Source of the DNA: Boseongicola sp. SB0662_bin_57
Lineage (GTDB): Bacteria > Pseudomonadota > Alphaproteobacteria > Rhodobacterales > Rhodobacteraceae
Assembly (NCBI GenBank): GCA_009839535.1
Contig: VXPN01000087.1
Coordinates: forward strand, 1 to 11,275
Direction of reading: 5' to 3'
Length of the DNA: 11,275 nucleotides
Under the pieces are notes generated by a model, which was not told the origin of the DNA, made no database searches, and saw only the letters and a list, made by a program, of their open reading frames with translations. Shown here piece by piece: positions 1 through 7,156 of the stretch. The stretch's first letter is position 1; every line of letters begins with the position of its first letter. Both the position numbers and the translations under genes were made by a program.

Positions 1-41
1 TCGACAAGATAGACGAGAACCTTCAGAAGGCGCTGGGATAG
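1..41 (+). CDS. 3' end of an unidentified gene (partial)
   Basis: The third frame is open from the window edge and reads DKIDENLQKALG before a TAG stop. The short charged, helical tail looks like a genuine protein end, and two hairpins follow it within 90 bases, as expected after a gene. Twelve residues are too few to name a family. It could also be a chance open frame. Confidence 0.4.
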   Translation, partial: DKIDENLQKALG

Positions 42-60
42 GCTCGGACGACCGGACCTC

Positions 61-80
61 TCCCGGGCCGCCGTCCGGGA
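61..80 (+). terminator. GC-rich hairpin after the partial gene
   Basis: TCCCGG at 61-66 pairs with CCGGGA at 75-80 around an 8-base loop. It lies 20 bases past the stop of the partial gene. No T run follows, so it may only help stabilise the transcript end or be part of a two-hairpin terminator with the next one. Confidence 0.3.
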
Positions 81-99
81 CATGCTGGCCTAAGAGGCT

Positions 100-131
100 G
101 AATCATAAGTCATTGTTTTGATTCTTTTTTT
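100..131 (+). terminator. Possible Rho-independent terminator
   Basis: GAATCA (100-105) pairs with TGATTC (119-124) and is followed directly by seven T residues (125-131). The stem is short and AT-rich and the loop is 13 bases, so its strength is doubtful, but stem plus T run on the + strand fits termination of the gene ending at 41. The block is markedly more AT-rich than its surroundings and could instead be the edge of an inserted piece. Confidence 0.4.
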
Positions 132-134
132 CAT

Positions 135-399
135 CTCAGGCATTTGCGCCCCGTGCCAGCCAGCGGGTCAGGAACCGGCACGCGGCCAGCTGGGCCCAGG
201 CCAATGAGCTCGCCAGTACGCCGAGATGCCAAGGTTGGAACCTGGCCCTGAGCGTGCCGCCAGATCATGGAGATGATCCCCAGCAGCCTGGCTTCAGCTG
301 TGGAATCGATTCCAGCAGCAGCTTGACCCCGGAGGATTTGGTGATTCAATTGCGGTGCCGCGAAAGTCCTTGACCCGGCGTTCCCCGCATACAAGAACA
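135..399. other. Stretch without a recognisable gene
   Basis: Open frames exist on both strands (the longest on the - strand covers about 131-403), but none has a ribosome binding site or a protein sequence I recognise. Directly beside a DUF3800 pseudogene and an AT-rich block, this is most simply decayed or junk sequence. No RNA gene, repeat array or mobile element end was recognised. Confidence 0.4.
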
Positions 400-676
400 T
401 CACAATTGGATTGGGGGTTGTTCCCGGTCGGCGGCTGGCTTCGGGATCTCCCGGGGCCTTTCGCTATTTTAGGGGAATGACTTCAGTCCTCAACCTTTTA
501 CGTCGCCTGCCGGGTTGCGTCGGAGCTTCGGCTCGATGATGTCCCAGGCCCGGTTCGGCTGGGTCGAGTCAAGGACGTGACGACCGATGGGCCTGGCAGT
601 CAAATCCGCGATCTGGAGCCCGGCCGAGTTGGTTTGATGCGAACTTAAGATTCGGGAGACTAAGGTCAAACTCTAA
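400..676 (-). pseudogene. Decayed 3' part of a DUF3800 gene
   Basis: On the - strand, reading from about 630 down, the translation contains NSAGLQIADLTARPIGRHVL, then DSTQPNRAWDIIEPKLRRN and GDVKG. This is the conserved end of DUF3800 proteins, a family with a putative RNase H-like fold often found near mobile and defence genes. A TGA (490-492) then interrupts it, yet the same frame goes on with GLKSFP, a TAA (469-471), and NSERPREIPKPAADREQ, ending at TGA 400-402. GLK-FP followed by KSE-PR is the usual family tail, so both stops look like mutations (the TGA probably from TGG). Upstream, LEFDLSLPNLKFAS continues in another frame, so a small indel lies near 635-640. The N-terminal half of the roughly 250-residue protein is absent, and the emrE upstream region takes its place. 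The gene is dead. Family assignment is from memory of the motif, not a search. Confidence 0.75.
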
Positions 677-789
677 GCCCTGATGCGTGCAGGTGGACTT
701 CGTGTGGCGCCAGGCCGTGCCCTGATGGACGGTGCCGGTATTGACGCCGTCTCCCGACAAGCCCATGCCTTCCAAGACACAGAAACGGT

Positions 790-794
790 GGAGG
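790..794 (+). promoter_or_regulatory. Ribosome binding site of the SMR transporter
   Basis: GGAGG lies 7 bases before the ATG at 802 and fixes that start over the longer overlapping open frames in this region. A weak promoter-like pair (TTGACG 741-746, CATGCC 764-769, 17-base spacer) lies upstream, but its -10 is poor and I do not claim it. Confidence 0.7.
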
Positions 795-801
795 TGCTCT
801 C

Positions 802-1134
802 ATGCAGGTCTACGTCTATCTTTGCCTCGCCATCATGGCCGAAACCGTTGGCACGATGGGTCTGCAGGCATCGCAGCAGTTCACCCGGATGGGCCCGACC
901 GCCCTGTCCGTCGCAAGCTACGCGGTAGCCTTCTATTTCCTGGCCCTGACGCTCAAGTTCATGCCGGTCGGCATCGTCTACGCCGTGTGGTCAGGCCTCG
1001 GAATCGTGCTCATTGCACTGATGGGATACGTTCTCTTCAGCCAACGGCTCGATCTGCCTGCAATGCTCGGCATCGCGCTGATCGTCGCGGGAATTCTGGT
1101 CATAAGCCTGCTTTCCGACACAGCCCATCACTAG
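802..1134 (+). CDS. EmrE-like small multidrug resistance (SMR) transporter
   Basis: This 110-residue protein has the exact length of E. coli EmrE and four hydrophobic helices (about residues 4-21, 33-51, 57-76, 86-105). SMR proteins work as dimers in the inner membrane and exchange protons for cationic drugs such as quaternary ammonium compounds. The essential glutamate is present (Glu14 in AIMAETVGT), as are Tyr40, Phe44, Tyr60 and Trp63 in YAVWSGLG, all at EmrE numbering. The QRLDLPA motif before helix 4 also matches. This points to the drug-efflux branch; guanidinium exporters (Gdx) of the same family cannot be excluded without a tree. A clear GGAGG sets the start. The hydrolase/OsmC gene follows on the same strand about 48 bases later, so the two may be co-transcribed. 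Confidence 0.9.
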   Translation: MQVYVYLCLAIMAETVGTMGLQASQQFTRMGPTALSVASYAVAFYFLALTLKFMPVGIVYAVWSGLGIVLIALMGYVLFSQRLDLPAMLGIALIVAGILVISLLSDTAHH

Positions 1135-1182
1135 AGCGTGACCTGCCTTGCGCGCGCGGGCTCGCAACGTGACTTTCAGTGC

Positions 1183-2406
1183 ATGACCATGCAACGCTTC
1201 ACGTTCTCCGGCCACGCCGGCGACAAGCTGGCGGCTCGGCTCGACATGCCGGAAGGCCCGCTTCTTGCAACGGCGCTCTTCGCGCATTGCTTCACCTGCG
1301 GCAAGGACATCACGGCGGCGAGACGCATCGCCAGGCGTCTCGCTGCCATGGGGATCGCCGTGCTGCGTTTCGACTTTACAGGCCTCGGCCATTCGGGCGG
1401 CGAGTTCGCGAACACGTCGTTCACGTCGAACGTGGAGGATCTCGTTCTGGCGGCACGCCATCTCGATGACCGCGGAATGGCGCCAGGCCTTCTCATCGGC
1501 CACTCTCTTGGCGGAGCCGCCGTGCTCAAGGCGGCCGGCGAGATCGAGAGCGTCAAGGCCGTGGCCACTATTGGAGCGCCATTCGATCCCGGTCACGTGA
1601 CGCACAATTTCGGTGATGCGCTGGAATGCATTTCAAGCGACGGCAAGGCTGAGGTCGATCTCGCAGGACGCACGTTCATGATCGGAAAGGGCTTCGTTGA
1701 CGACGTGGCAGCGACCGAGCTGTCGCCCGCGATTGGCGGGCTGGGCAGCGCGCTTCTCGTGCTGCATGCACCGCTCGACGCAACGGTCGGGATCGAGAAC
1801 GCCACGCAGATCTTCATGGCTGCCAGACATCCGAAGAGCTTTGTCACGCTCGACAACGCCGACCACCTCGTCAGCAAGGTTGAAGATGCCGAGTATGCCG
1901 CCGATGTCATCGCGGCTTGGGCCGGACGCTACCTTGATCTCGCGCCAGCGGCACCGCCACCAGGAGCTCCTGAAGGAATCGTGCGCGTCTCGGAGGCCGA
2001 TCCGGCCGGTTTCCTTCAGGACGTGAATGCAGGGCCGGAACATCACGTGCTGGCGGACGAACCGAAAGCCTATGGCGGCACGAACCGGGGCATGACACCC
2101 TACGGATTCCTATCCGCAGGACTCGGTGCTTGCACGTCGATGACGGTTCGCATGTATGCCCGAAAAAAGAAATGGGCGCTGACCCATGTCTCGGTCGACG
2201 TGACGCATGACAAGGTGCACGCCCAGGACGCCAAAAGCGAATCAGGCCCGAAAGTTGATTCATTCCGCCGAGAAATTCGTCTGGAGGGGGACCTGACCGA
2301 CGAACAGAAGGCCCGTCTCCTTGAAATCGCTGACAAGTGCCCGGTTCATCGAACGCTTGAGCACGTCGCCAAGGTCAAAACGGTTCTTGCCCCGAATCCT
2401 ACCTGA
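1183..2406 (+). CDS. Alpha/beta-hydrolase and OsmC fusion protein
   Basis: The 407-residue product joins two domains. Residues 1-255 form an alpha/beta hydrolase with nucleophile Ser108 in GHSLGG, a probable acid Asp199 (HAPLDATVG) and His228 (NADHLV). Residues about 265-405 form an OsmC/Ohr-like domain with the two expected cysteines, Cys317 (LGACTSM) and Cys386 (DKCPVHR), which in this superfamily reduce organic hydroperoxides. Such bifunctional proteins are widespread in proteobacteria; the hydrolase substrate is unknown. The frame is open back to a GTG at 1138, three bases past the emrE stop, but family proteins start near the MQRFTF segment, so ATG 1183 (or 1189) is preferred. Neither start has a good ribosome binding site, so coupling to emrE is possible. 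A strong hairpin follows the stop. It probably acts in the cytoplasm against oxidative or electrophile stress. Confidence 0.9.
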   Translation: MTMQRFTFSGHAGDKLAARLDMPEGPLLATALFAHCFTCGKDITAARRIARRLAAMGIAVLRFDFTGLGHSGGEFANTSFTSNVEDLVLAARHLDDRGMAPGLLIGHSLGGAAVLKAAGEIESVKAVATIGAPFDPGHVTHNFGDALECISSDGKAEVDLAGRTFMIGKGFVDDVAATELSPAIGGLGSALLVLHAPLDATVGIENATQIFMAARHPKSFVTLDNADHLVSKVEDAEYAADVIAAWAGRYLDLAPAAPPPGAPEGIVRVSEADPAGFLQDVNAGPEHHVLADEPKAYGGTNRGMTPYGFLSAGLGACTSMTVRMYARKKKWALTHVSVDVTHDKVHAQDAKSESGPKVDSFRREIRLEGDLTDEQKARLLEIADKCPVHRTLEHVAKVKTVLAPNPT

Positions 2407-2421
2407 CGCTGGCAAGCGACA

Positions 2422-2444
2422 CGGCCCGCGCAACGCGCGGGCCG
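2422..2444 (+). terminator. Strong hairpin after the hydrolase/OsmC gene
   Basis: A 10-bp perfect GC stem (2422-2431 with 2435-2444) closes on a 3-base AAC loop, 16 bases past the stop. No T run follows on either strand, so it may be a non-canonical terminator or a 3'-end stabiliser. The bases from 2445 to 2559 show nothing I can name. Confidence 0.5.
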
Positions 2445-2559
2445 ACGCATGCCGCTCCTGAGTGACGGATCCTTCACGCCCTCGCCGAGCTGGTCGGAAC
2501 CTGCGGGCGCTCCATGGACGCTCGGCTCGCCGAACAGCCGCAATCCAGGCACCAAGGCA

Positions 2560-2590
2560 AGACGCCCGGGGGCACTGGCCCCGGGCGTCT
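2560..2590 (-). terminator. Strong hairpin after hsp20
   Basis: A perfect 12-bp stem (2560-2571 with 2579-2590) with a 7-base loop lies 27 bases past the hsp20 stop. On the - strand it is followed by TTGCCTTGG, a weak T-containing tail. It is well placed to end the hsp20 transcript and, with the hairpin at 2422-2444, to separate the two convergent genes. Confidence 0.55.
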
Positions 2591-2616
2591 CGCGGCACTC
2601 CGGCTGCAATCCGTCG

Positions 2617-3075
2617 TTACTTGGACTCGACGGCTTTCGCCTCGACCGTGTCGCTGCTTGCGATTTCGATCCGGCGCGGCTTGAGTGCTTCGGGCACCTC
2701 CCGCACAAGATCGATATTCAGCATGCCGTTCACGCTGCTTGCACCGGCAACGCGTACGTGATCGGCCAACGCGAACCTGCGCTCGAAGGCGCGATTCGCG
2801 ATGCCGCGATGCAGATAGGTGCGCTCGTCGCCTTCGTCCGACTTCCTGGCTGCAACGATCAGCGCATTCTCGCGAACCTCGACCGTCAGCTCATCGTCCG
2901 AGAATCCGGCGACGGCGATGGAGATCCTCCATGCCTCATCCCCGATCTTCTCGATGTTGTACGGCGGGTAGGACGGTGCTGACTGGCTGTCAGTCAGAAG
3001 CCGGTCCATCATGTCGGCAATCTGGTCGAAGCCGACGGTAGCACGGTACAGGGGTGCAAAATCCAACCTACGCAT
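2617..3075 (-). CDS. Small heat-shock protein (Hsp20/IbpA-like)
   Basis: The 152-residue product is a class A (IbpA-like) alpha-crystallin protein: it binds unfolding proteins in the cytoplasm without ATP and holds them for DnaK/ClpB. The N-terminal arm (1-37, MRRLDFAPLYRATVGFDQIA) is typical of the class. The alpha-crystallin domain covers about 38-131, with YNIEK at its start, RAFERRF at 95-101 and GMLNIDL at 117-123. The tail carries an I-x-I oligomerisation motif (Ile136-Glu-Ile138). The ATG at 3075 is chosen because a full AAAGGAGG lies 8 bases upstream; the frame is open further back but the extra residues do not fit the family. The leader shows a sigma-32-like promoter and a ROSE-like hairpin, so heat control at both transcription and translation is likely. 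It is convergent with the hydrolase/OsmC gene. Confidence 0.93.
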   Translation of the reverse strand: MRRLDFAPLYRATVGFDQIADMMDRLLTDSQSAPSYPPYNIEKIGDEAWRISIAVAGFSDDELTVEVRENALIVAARKSDEGDERTYLHRGIANRAFERRFALADHVRVAGASSVNGMLNIDLVREVPEALKPRRIEIASSDTVEAKAVESK

Positions 3076-3078
3076 TTG

Positions 3079-3166
3079 GTCATCCTCCTTTGAGCGATAA
3101 CTTGGGCCTCCCCATGAGGCGAAGACCCTTGACTTCAAGTCGCCGGATCCGAACTCGGCTTCCGGC
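3079..3166 (-). promoter_or_regulatory. ROSE-like RNA thermometer in the hsp20 leader
   Basis: The leader RNA (- strand) can form several hairpins. The last one, 3101 down to 3079, pairs GUUAUC-(G)-CUC with GAGGAUGAC around an AAAG loop. This gives nine pairs (one G-U) with a single bulged G at 3095, and it buries the AAAGGAGG ribosome binding site (3091-3084). The 5' arm contains UCGCU, matching the U(U/C)GCU core that pairs with the Shine-Dalgarno in ROSE elements, where a bulged G is needed for melting on heating. Upstream hairpins are 3120-3116/3110-3106, 3139-3135/3132-3128 and 3167-3161/3147-3141, so the multi-hairpin plan also fits. Pairing was done by eye; no folding energy was computed. 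Confidence 0.7.
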
Positions 3167-3173
3167 GCGAGTC

Positions 3174-3202
3174 AGATAGGTGCGCCCCTGTTCGCGTTCA
3201 AG
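3174..3202 (-). promoter_or_regulatory. Sigma-32 (RpoH)-type promoter of hsp20
   Basis: On the - strand CTTGAAC (3202-3196) is followed after 14 bases by ACCTATCT (3181-3174). The RpoH consensus is CTTGAAA, 13-15 bases, CCCCATNT, so the -35 matches 6 of 7 and the -10 matches 5 of 7 fixed bases. It would start transcription near 3166, giving a leader of about 90 bases that begins at the first leader hairpin. The -35 overlaps the glcF stop codon, so hsp20 has its own promoter at the end of the glc genes. Confidence 0.6.
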
Positions 3203-4502
3203 GGGTCGGGTTTCGCGAATCGATCGTCTCGGGGATCGCCCGGGGACACGGACCGCCCGTCGCCCAGTCAAGGAGTTCGACCGTGTGCACGACCGGCACT
3301 TCCGTGCCCGACCCGATCTGGACCATGCAGCCAATGTTGCCTGCGGCAATGAGCCCAGGGGCAACGGCTTCCAGCGCGTCGATCTTGCGGGTCTTCAACT
3401 CGTCGGAAATCGCGGGCTGCAGCAGATTGTACGTCCCGGCCGATCCACAGCAAAGGTGACTGTCAACCGGTTCGACAACCTCGAACCCGGCCCGCCTCAG
3501 GAGATCCTTCGGCGCGGACTTCACGCCTTGGCCATGTTGAAGGGAACAGGCCGCATGATAGGCTGTTCGGATGCCTCTTGGCGCGCATTCCGGGTAGTCC
3601 AGCTTCTCCAGGACCTCGCTGACATCCATGGCAAGCGAACTGATCCGGGCGGCGTCTTCGGCGAGAGGGTCGCTGCGGAACATGTGGCCATAGTCCTTGA
3701 CCGTCGTGCCGCATCCGCTGGTGGTGATGACGATGGCATCAAGCTCTTCCCCGGACAGCCAGGCGTTGATGTTCCGCGCCGCCTGCGCGTGGCTTTCGCT
3801 CTCCCGGCCCATGTGGTGAACAAGTGCGCCGCAGCACCCTGCCCCATCCGAAATCACGACGTCGCAGCCCAGCCGGGTCAGAAGCCGGATGGTGGCGTCG
3901 TTGATGTCCGTGTTCAACACCTGCTGTGCGCACCCCGTCATCAGGGCGACCCGCATCCTTCGCTCGCCTCGCGCAGGAAAGGTCTGCGGCCGAGAGCTCT
4001 CGCTCACCGGGGGGAGCGACCTGGGCGCCATGGCAAGCATCGCCCTGAGGCGCGGCTCCGGTACCAGGGACGCAAGGGGACGACCGAGCCTCGCGCCAAG
4101 CAGCGCCAGCCGAAAGCGGCCAGGATAAGGAATTATGCACGAAAGGGCCCAGCGCAGGAGGCGATCGAAGAGCGGGCGCTTGTAGGTCTTCTCGATATGC
4201 GCCCGCGCGTGGTCCACCAGATGCATGTAGTGAACGCCCGACGGGCAGGTCGTCATGCACGCGAGGCAGGAAAGGCACCTGTCGATATGCCTGACAGTCC
4301 TTTCATCCGCCGGCCTGCCGCTCTCCAGCATGTCCTTTATCAGGTAGATGCGGCCGCGCGGGGAATCGAGTTCGTCGCCCAGAACCTGATAGGTCGGGCA
4401 GGTCGCGGTGCAGAATCCGCAATGAACGCAGGACCGCAGGATCTCGTTCGAGCGCCGGGTCGCCGGATCCTTGAGTTGCTCCTCGGTGAATCCTGTCCGC
4501 AT
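3198..4502 (-). CDS. glcF: Glycolate oxidase iron-sulfur subunit GlcF
   Basis: This 434-residue protein is the electron-transfer subunit of glycolate oxidase, which passes electrons from the GlcD flavin toward the membrane quinone pool. Two 4Fe-4S ferredoxin motifs are visible: C25-C28-C31-C35 (CVHCGFCTATCP) and C76-C79-C82-C86 (CLSCLACMTTCP). Two cysteine-rich CCG domains follow, with CCG at 223-225 (DGAGCCG) and 351-353 (LCCGSAGTYN), as in heterodisulfide-reductase-like proteins. Length and order of domains match the family. Its ATG shares one base with the glcE stop (TGATG), so the two are translationally coupled. It is the last gene of the glcD-glcE-glcF run; the hsp20 promoter overlaps its stop codon. 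Confidence 0.95.
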   Translation of the reverse strand: MRTGFTEEQLKDPATRRSNEILRSCVHCGFCTATCPTYQVLGDELDSPRGRIYLIKDMLESGRPADERTVRHIDRCLSCLACMTTCPSGVHYMHLVDHARAHIEKTYKRPLFDRLLRWALSCIIPYPGRFRLALLGARLGRPLASLVPEPRLRAMLAMAPRSLPPVSESSRPQTFPARGERRMRVALMTGCAQQVLNTDINDATIRLLTRLGCDVVISDGAGCCGALVHHMGRESESHAQAARNINAWLSGEELDAIVITTSGCGTTVKDYGHMFRSDPLAEDAARISSLAMDVSEVLEKLDYPECAPRGIRTAYHAACSLQHGQGVKSAPKDLLRRAGFEVVEPVDSHLCCGSAGTYNLLQPAISDELKTRKIDALEAVAPGLIAAGNIGCMVQIGSGTEVPVVHTVELLDWATGGPCPRAIPETIDSRNPTP

Positions 4503-5644
4503 CAGCCCATCAATCCCGGATTGAGGATCCCTTTGGGATCAAACTTGCGGCGCAGGCCCTCGGCGAACGTTGCCAGGGGCTCCGTTTCCGGCTGGAAGAC
4601 GCCGAGCCGGTTCCTGGTCTCGTCATCGGCGCGGATGATTGTGGCGTGTCCGGACGAAATCGCGCGCCTTGCGTCGCGTCCCGGTTCCACCGCCGCCCAG
4701 ACGAGACCGCCGCCCCAGTCCAGGACGACGCGGGCGCCCCCAAGGCTTTCGACAAGTGCCGGCGCATCGCGAGGCGGAATCGAGAACTTCCAGACATCCT
4801 CGCCGGTTCCGCCATGCGCCTCAACGTCGCGGATCCATGCCCAGCCGGCCGTGGCGCTTTCGGGGCCCTCGGTGCGCCGTTCGATTCCGGCTGGCCCGAA
4901 TTCGGCGAGATGGGCCTTCAGTCTTTCAGCGCGATAGGCAATGGATGCCTCGAATCCCTCCAGCCTGATCATCGTGACCGGGTCGCCGTCGAGGCCGACG
5001 GGCACATGCGCCGCCCCGGAAACCTCGTAGGGCGAATTCAGGGCTGCGGACATTGCGCGAACCGCGACCTCCACATCCAGTCCGGCAAGCAACAGCACCG
5101 CAGTCGATTCCGGCCGCGGCAGGGCCTTCAGGCAGACTTCGCTCAATACGCCAAGCGTGCCGCGCGATCCGGCCATGAGCCTGACGAGGTCATAGCCAGT
5201 CACGTTTTTCATCACGCGGCCGCCGTTCTTGATGATCCTGCCGCAACCGTCCACGAAACGCACGCCGAGCAGGAAGTCCCGGCACGCTCCGGCACGCACC
5301 CGACGCGGTCCCGATACGTTGGCCGCGACCGTGCCGCCGATCGTGGGCTCCCCCGACGTGCCAAGCAGCTTGCGGTGATCCATTGGCTCGAACGCCAGCA
5401 TCTGGCCTTCGGTGGCAAGCGTCGCCTCGACTTGCGCAAGCGGCGTTCCGGCGCGTGCGACCAATGTCAGCGCGCCTGGTTCGTAGAACGTGATGCCCGA
5501 CAGGCCGGCCACGGCCAGGTCGTCGCCGTCGACAGGATGGCCGACCCGGCGCGTGCCGCCGCCTCGAACCGCAAGCGGTCCGGCTGAACCGGACACCGCC
5601 TCGGCCAGCTCGCGTTCGTCCGACGGGATCAGCACGGGACACAA
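4502..5644 (-). CDS. glcE: Glycolate oxidase FAD-binding subunit GlcE
   Basis: The product (up to 380 residues) is the second flavin-type subunit of glycolate oxidase, shorter than GlcD but with the same FAD-binding PCMH fold. Visible motifs are PLAVRGGGTRR (23-33), the GTSGEPTIGGTVAANVSGPR region (95-114), KNGGRVMKNVTGYDLVRLMAGS (139-160) with SRGTLGVLSEV after it, and the C-terminal KFDPKGILNPG, all typical of GlcE. The start is uncertain: TTG at 5644 gives the longest form, GTG at 5635 (product MLIPSDEREL) is equally plausible, and neither has a good ribosome binding site. The gap to the glcD stop is about 52 bases, and two ATGs at 5700 and 5697 lie in another frame that soon stops. It overlaps glcF by one base. 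Confidence 0.93.
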   Translation of the reverse strand: MCPVLIPSDERELAEAVSGSAGPLAVRGGGTRRVGHPVDGDDLAVAGLSGITFYEPGALTLVARAGTPLAQVEATLATEGQMLAFEPMDHRKLLGTSGEPTIGGTVAANVSGPRRVRAGACRDFLLGVRFVDGCGRIIKNGGRVMKNVTGYDLVRLMAGSRGTLGVLSEVCLKALPRPESTAVLLLAGLDVEVAVRAMSAALNSPYEVSGAAHVPVGLDGDPVTMIRLEGFEASIAYRAERLKAHLAEFGPAGIERRTEGPESATAGWAWIRDVEAHGGTGEDVWKFSIPPRDAPALVESLGGARVVLDWGGGLVWAAVEPGRDARRAISSGHATIIRADDETRNRLGVFQPETEPLATFAEGLRRKFDPKGILNPGLMG

Positions 5645-5696
5645 AGGGGCTGCGGCGTCGTGGATGTCTTGCCGTTCGCGTCGGACCTTCTTGCCA

Positions 5697-7133
5697 TCAT
5701 CCCGCCGCCCGCCGAGTCGCGGTTGCGCCCAAGGGAAACACTTTGGCCGGATTCAGCAACCAGGCCGGATCAAGCACGTCCTTGACGTTCATCTGGGCCT
5801 CGAGGTCGACCGGATCGAACTGGACGTGCATGAGATCGCGCTTTTCGATTCCCACGCCATGCTCGCCCGTGAGGCACCCGCCCGCCTCAACGCAGAGCTT
5901 GAGTATTTCCGCCCCGAGCGCCTCGCAGGTCTCGAGCTCGCCGGGACTGTTGGCGTTGAACAGGATCAGGGGATGCATGTTGCCGTCGCCCGCATGAAAG
6001 ACGTTGCCAACGTCGAGACCGTATTGGCGCGACAACGTTCCGACCCGCTTGAGAACACGCGGCAGTTCCGACACCGGAATCGTGCCGTCCAGACAGATGT
6101 AGTCGTTGAGCTTCCCCATTGCCCCGAATGCCGACTTGCGCCCGAGCCAGATTCGCGCCGCTTCGTCGGCATCCCGGGCTTCGCGCAGCTCGATCGGGTC
6201 GTGCCCGCGGGCGATGTTGCCGATGACGCCAAGCTGGTTGTCGATTTCGGCAGGGCTTCCTTCCACTTCAACAATGAGCAGCGCCTCGCAGTCCGGATAG
6301 CCGGCCTGCGAGAAGCTCTCGACCACTTCGATGACCTTGCGGTCCATGTACTCGATGGCGACGGGCAGCACGCCCGCCCTGATGATGTCGCTGACACAGG
6401 CGCCGGCAACCTCCGGACTTGCAAACCCGATCAGCATCGGCCTTGCGCCTTCAGGCCGCGGCATGATGCGGAGGGTCGCCTCCGTCACGACACCGAGCTG
6501 CCCTTCGGACCCGCAGACAAGGCCCAGCCAGTCATATCCGCTCGCATCCATGTGCGCGCCGCCGACCTCGACCACGCTTCCGTCCATCGTGACCATCGTC
6601 AGCCCGAGCAGGTTGTTCGTCGTCACGCCGTATTTCAGGCAATGTGCGCCGCCGGCATTCATTGCGATGTTCCCGGCAATCGCGCAGGCAAGCTGGGAGG
6701 AAGGATCGGGTGCATAGAAGAATCCGTCCTCCTTGACGGCGTCGGTGACCGAGAGATTCGTGCGCCCCGCCTCGACCCGGATGCAACGACTGTCGTAGTC
6801 AACCTCGAGAATCCGGGTCATTCGCGAAACGCCAAGCACGACACAGTCACTGGTCGGCAACGCACCTCCGGCAAGGGATGTGCCGGAACCGCGCGGCACG
6901 ACCGGAACGCGCTCCTCGCTGCAAATGCGCACGGCCTCCGCAACTTCGCTTGTCGAACCGGGAAGGACGACACAAAGCGGTTGGCAGGCATAGGCTGTCA
7001 ACGCATCGCATTCATATGCGCGGGTTTCAACAGGATCCGACTTGACGTGTTCCGCGGACAGCGCGTTCTTCAGGCGTTCAACGATTCGGGACTTCCTGTT
7101 CAGCACGTGAATGGAGGGTGCAGGCATGTCCAT
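5697..7133 (-). CDS. glcD: Glycolate oxidase catalytic subunit GlcD
   Basis: The 478-residue flavoprotein oxidises glycolate (and often D-lactate) to glyoxylate (or pyruvate), with GlcE and GlcF as partners. The FAD PCMH domain spans about 50-225, with VVPRGSGTSLAGGALP (78-93), GNIAMNAGGAHCLKYGVTTN (154-173) and GSEGQLGVVTEATLRIMP (208-225). The FAD-oxidase C-terminal domain follows, with HAGDGNMHP (380-388) and GEHGVGIEK (423-431), the expected metal and substrate region, and the LNPAKVFP tail. ATG 7133 is preferred because GGAG lies 8 bases before it; ATG 7127 is an alternative, and the frame is open far upstream into lysE without family similarity. It heads the glcDEF set. No glcC regulator or malate synthase gene lies in the window. 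A dyad and a possible promoter sit in the gap to lysE. Confidence 0.95.
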   Translation of the reverse strand: MDMPAPSIHVLNRKSRIVERLKNALSAEHVKSDPVETRAYECDALTAYACQPLCVVLPGSTSEVAEAVRICSEERVPVVPRGSGTSLAGGALPTSDCVVLGVSRMTRILEVDYDSRCIRVEAGRTNLSVTDAVKEDGFFYAPDPSSQLACAIAGNIAMNAGGAHCLKYGVTTNNLLGLTMVTMDGSVVEVGGAHMDASGYDWLGLVCGSEGQLGVVTEATLRIMPRPEGARPMLIGFASPEVAGACVSDIIRAGVLPVAIEYMDRKVIEVVESFSQAGYPDCEALLIVEVEGSPAEIDNQLGVIGNIARGHDPIELREARDADEAARIWLGRKSAFGAMGKLNDYICLDGTIPVSELPRVLKRVGTLSRQYGLDVGNVFHAGDGNMHPLILFNANSPGELETCEALGAEILKLCVEAGGCLTGEHGVGIEKRDLMHVQFDPVDLEAQMNVKDVLDPAWLLNPAKVFPLGATATRRAAG

Positions 7134-7156
7134 AAGGGTCTCTCCGGATCCTCCGT

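Noticed and set aside
131..403. A 90-codon open frame on the - strand and a matching open frame on the + strand.
   Set aside because: No ribosome binding site, no recognisable protein family, and low-complexity content; the - strand frame starts inside the end of the DUF3800 remnant.
641..667. Imperfect dyad GAACTTAA / CTAAGGTC resembling a MerR-family operator with a TTGACC on the - strand.
   Set aside because: The spacing between half-sites is about three bases longer than in MerR-type promoters, no MerR gene or fitting -10 is present, and the bases lie inside the DUF3800 coding remnant.
2449..2982. + strand open frame between the hydrolase gene and hsp20.
   Set aside because: It runs through both terminator hairpins and across most of hsp20, and it has no ribosome binding site or family resemblance.
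3180..4937. Very long + strand open frame opposite glcF and glcE.
   Set aside because: It is a mirror of GC-rich coding sequence on the other strand; its translation is arginine-rich and resembles no protein, whereas the - strand gives clear GlcF and GlcE.
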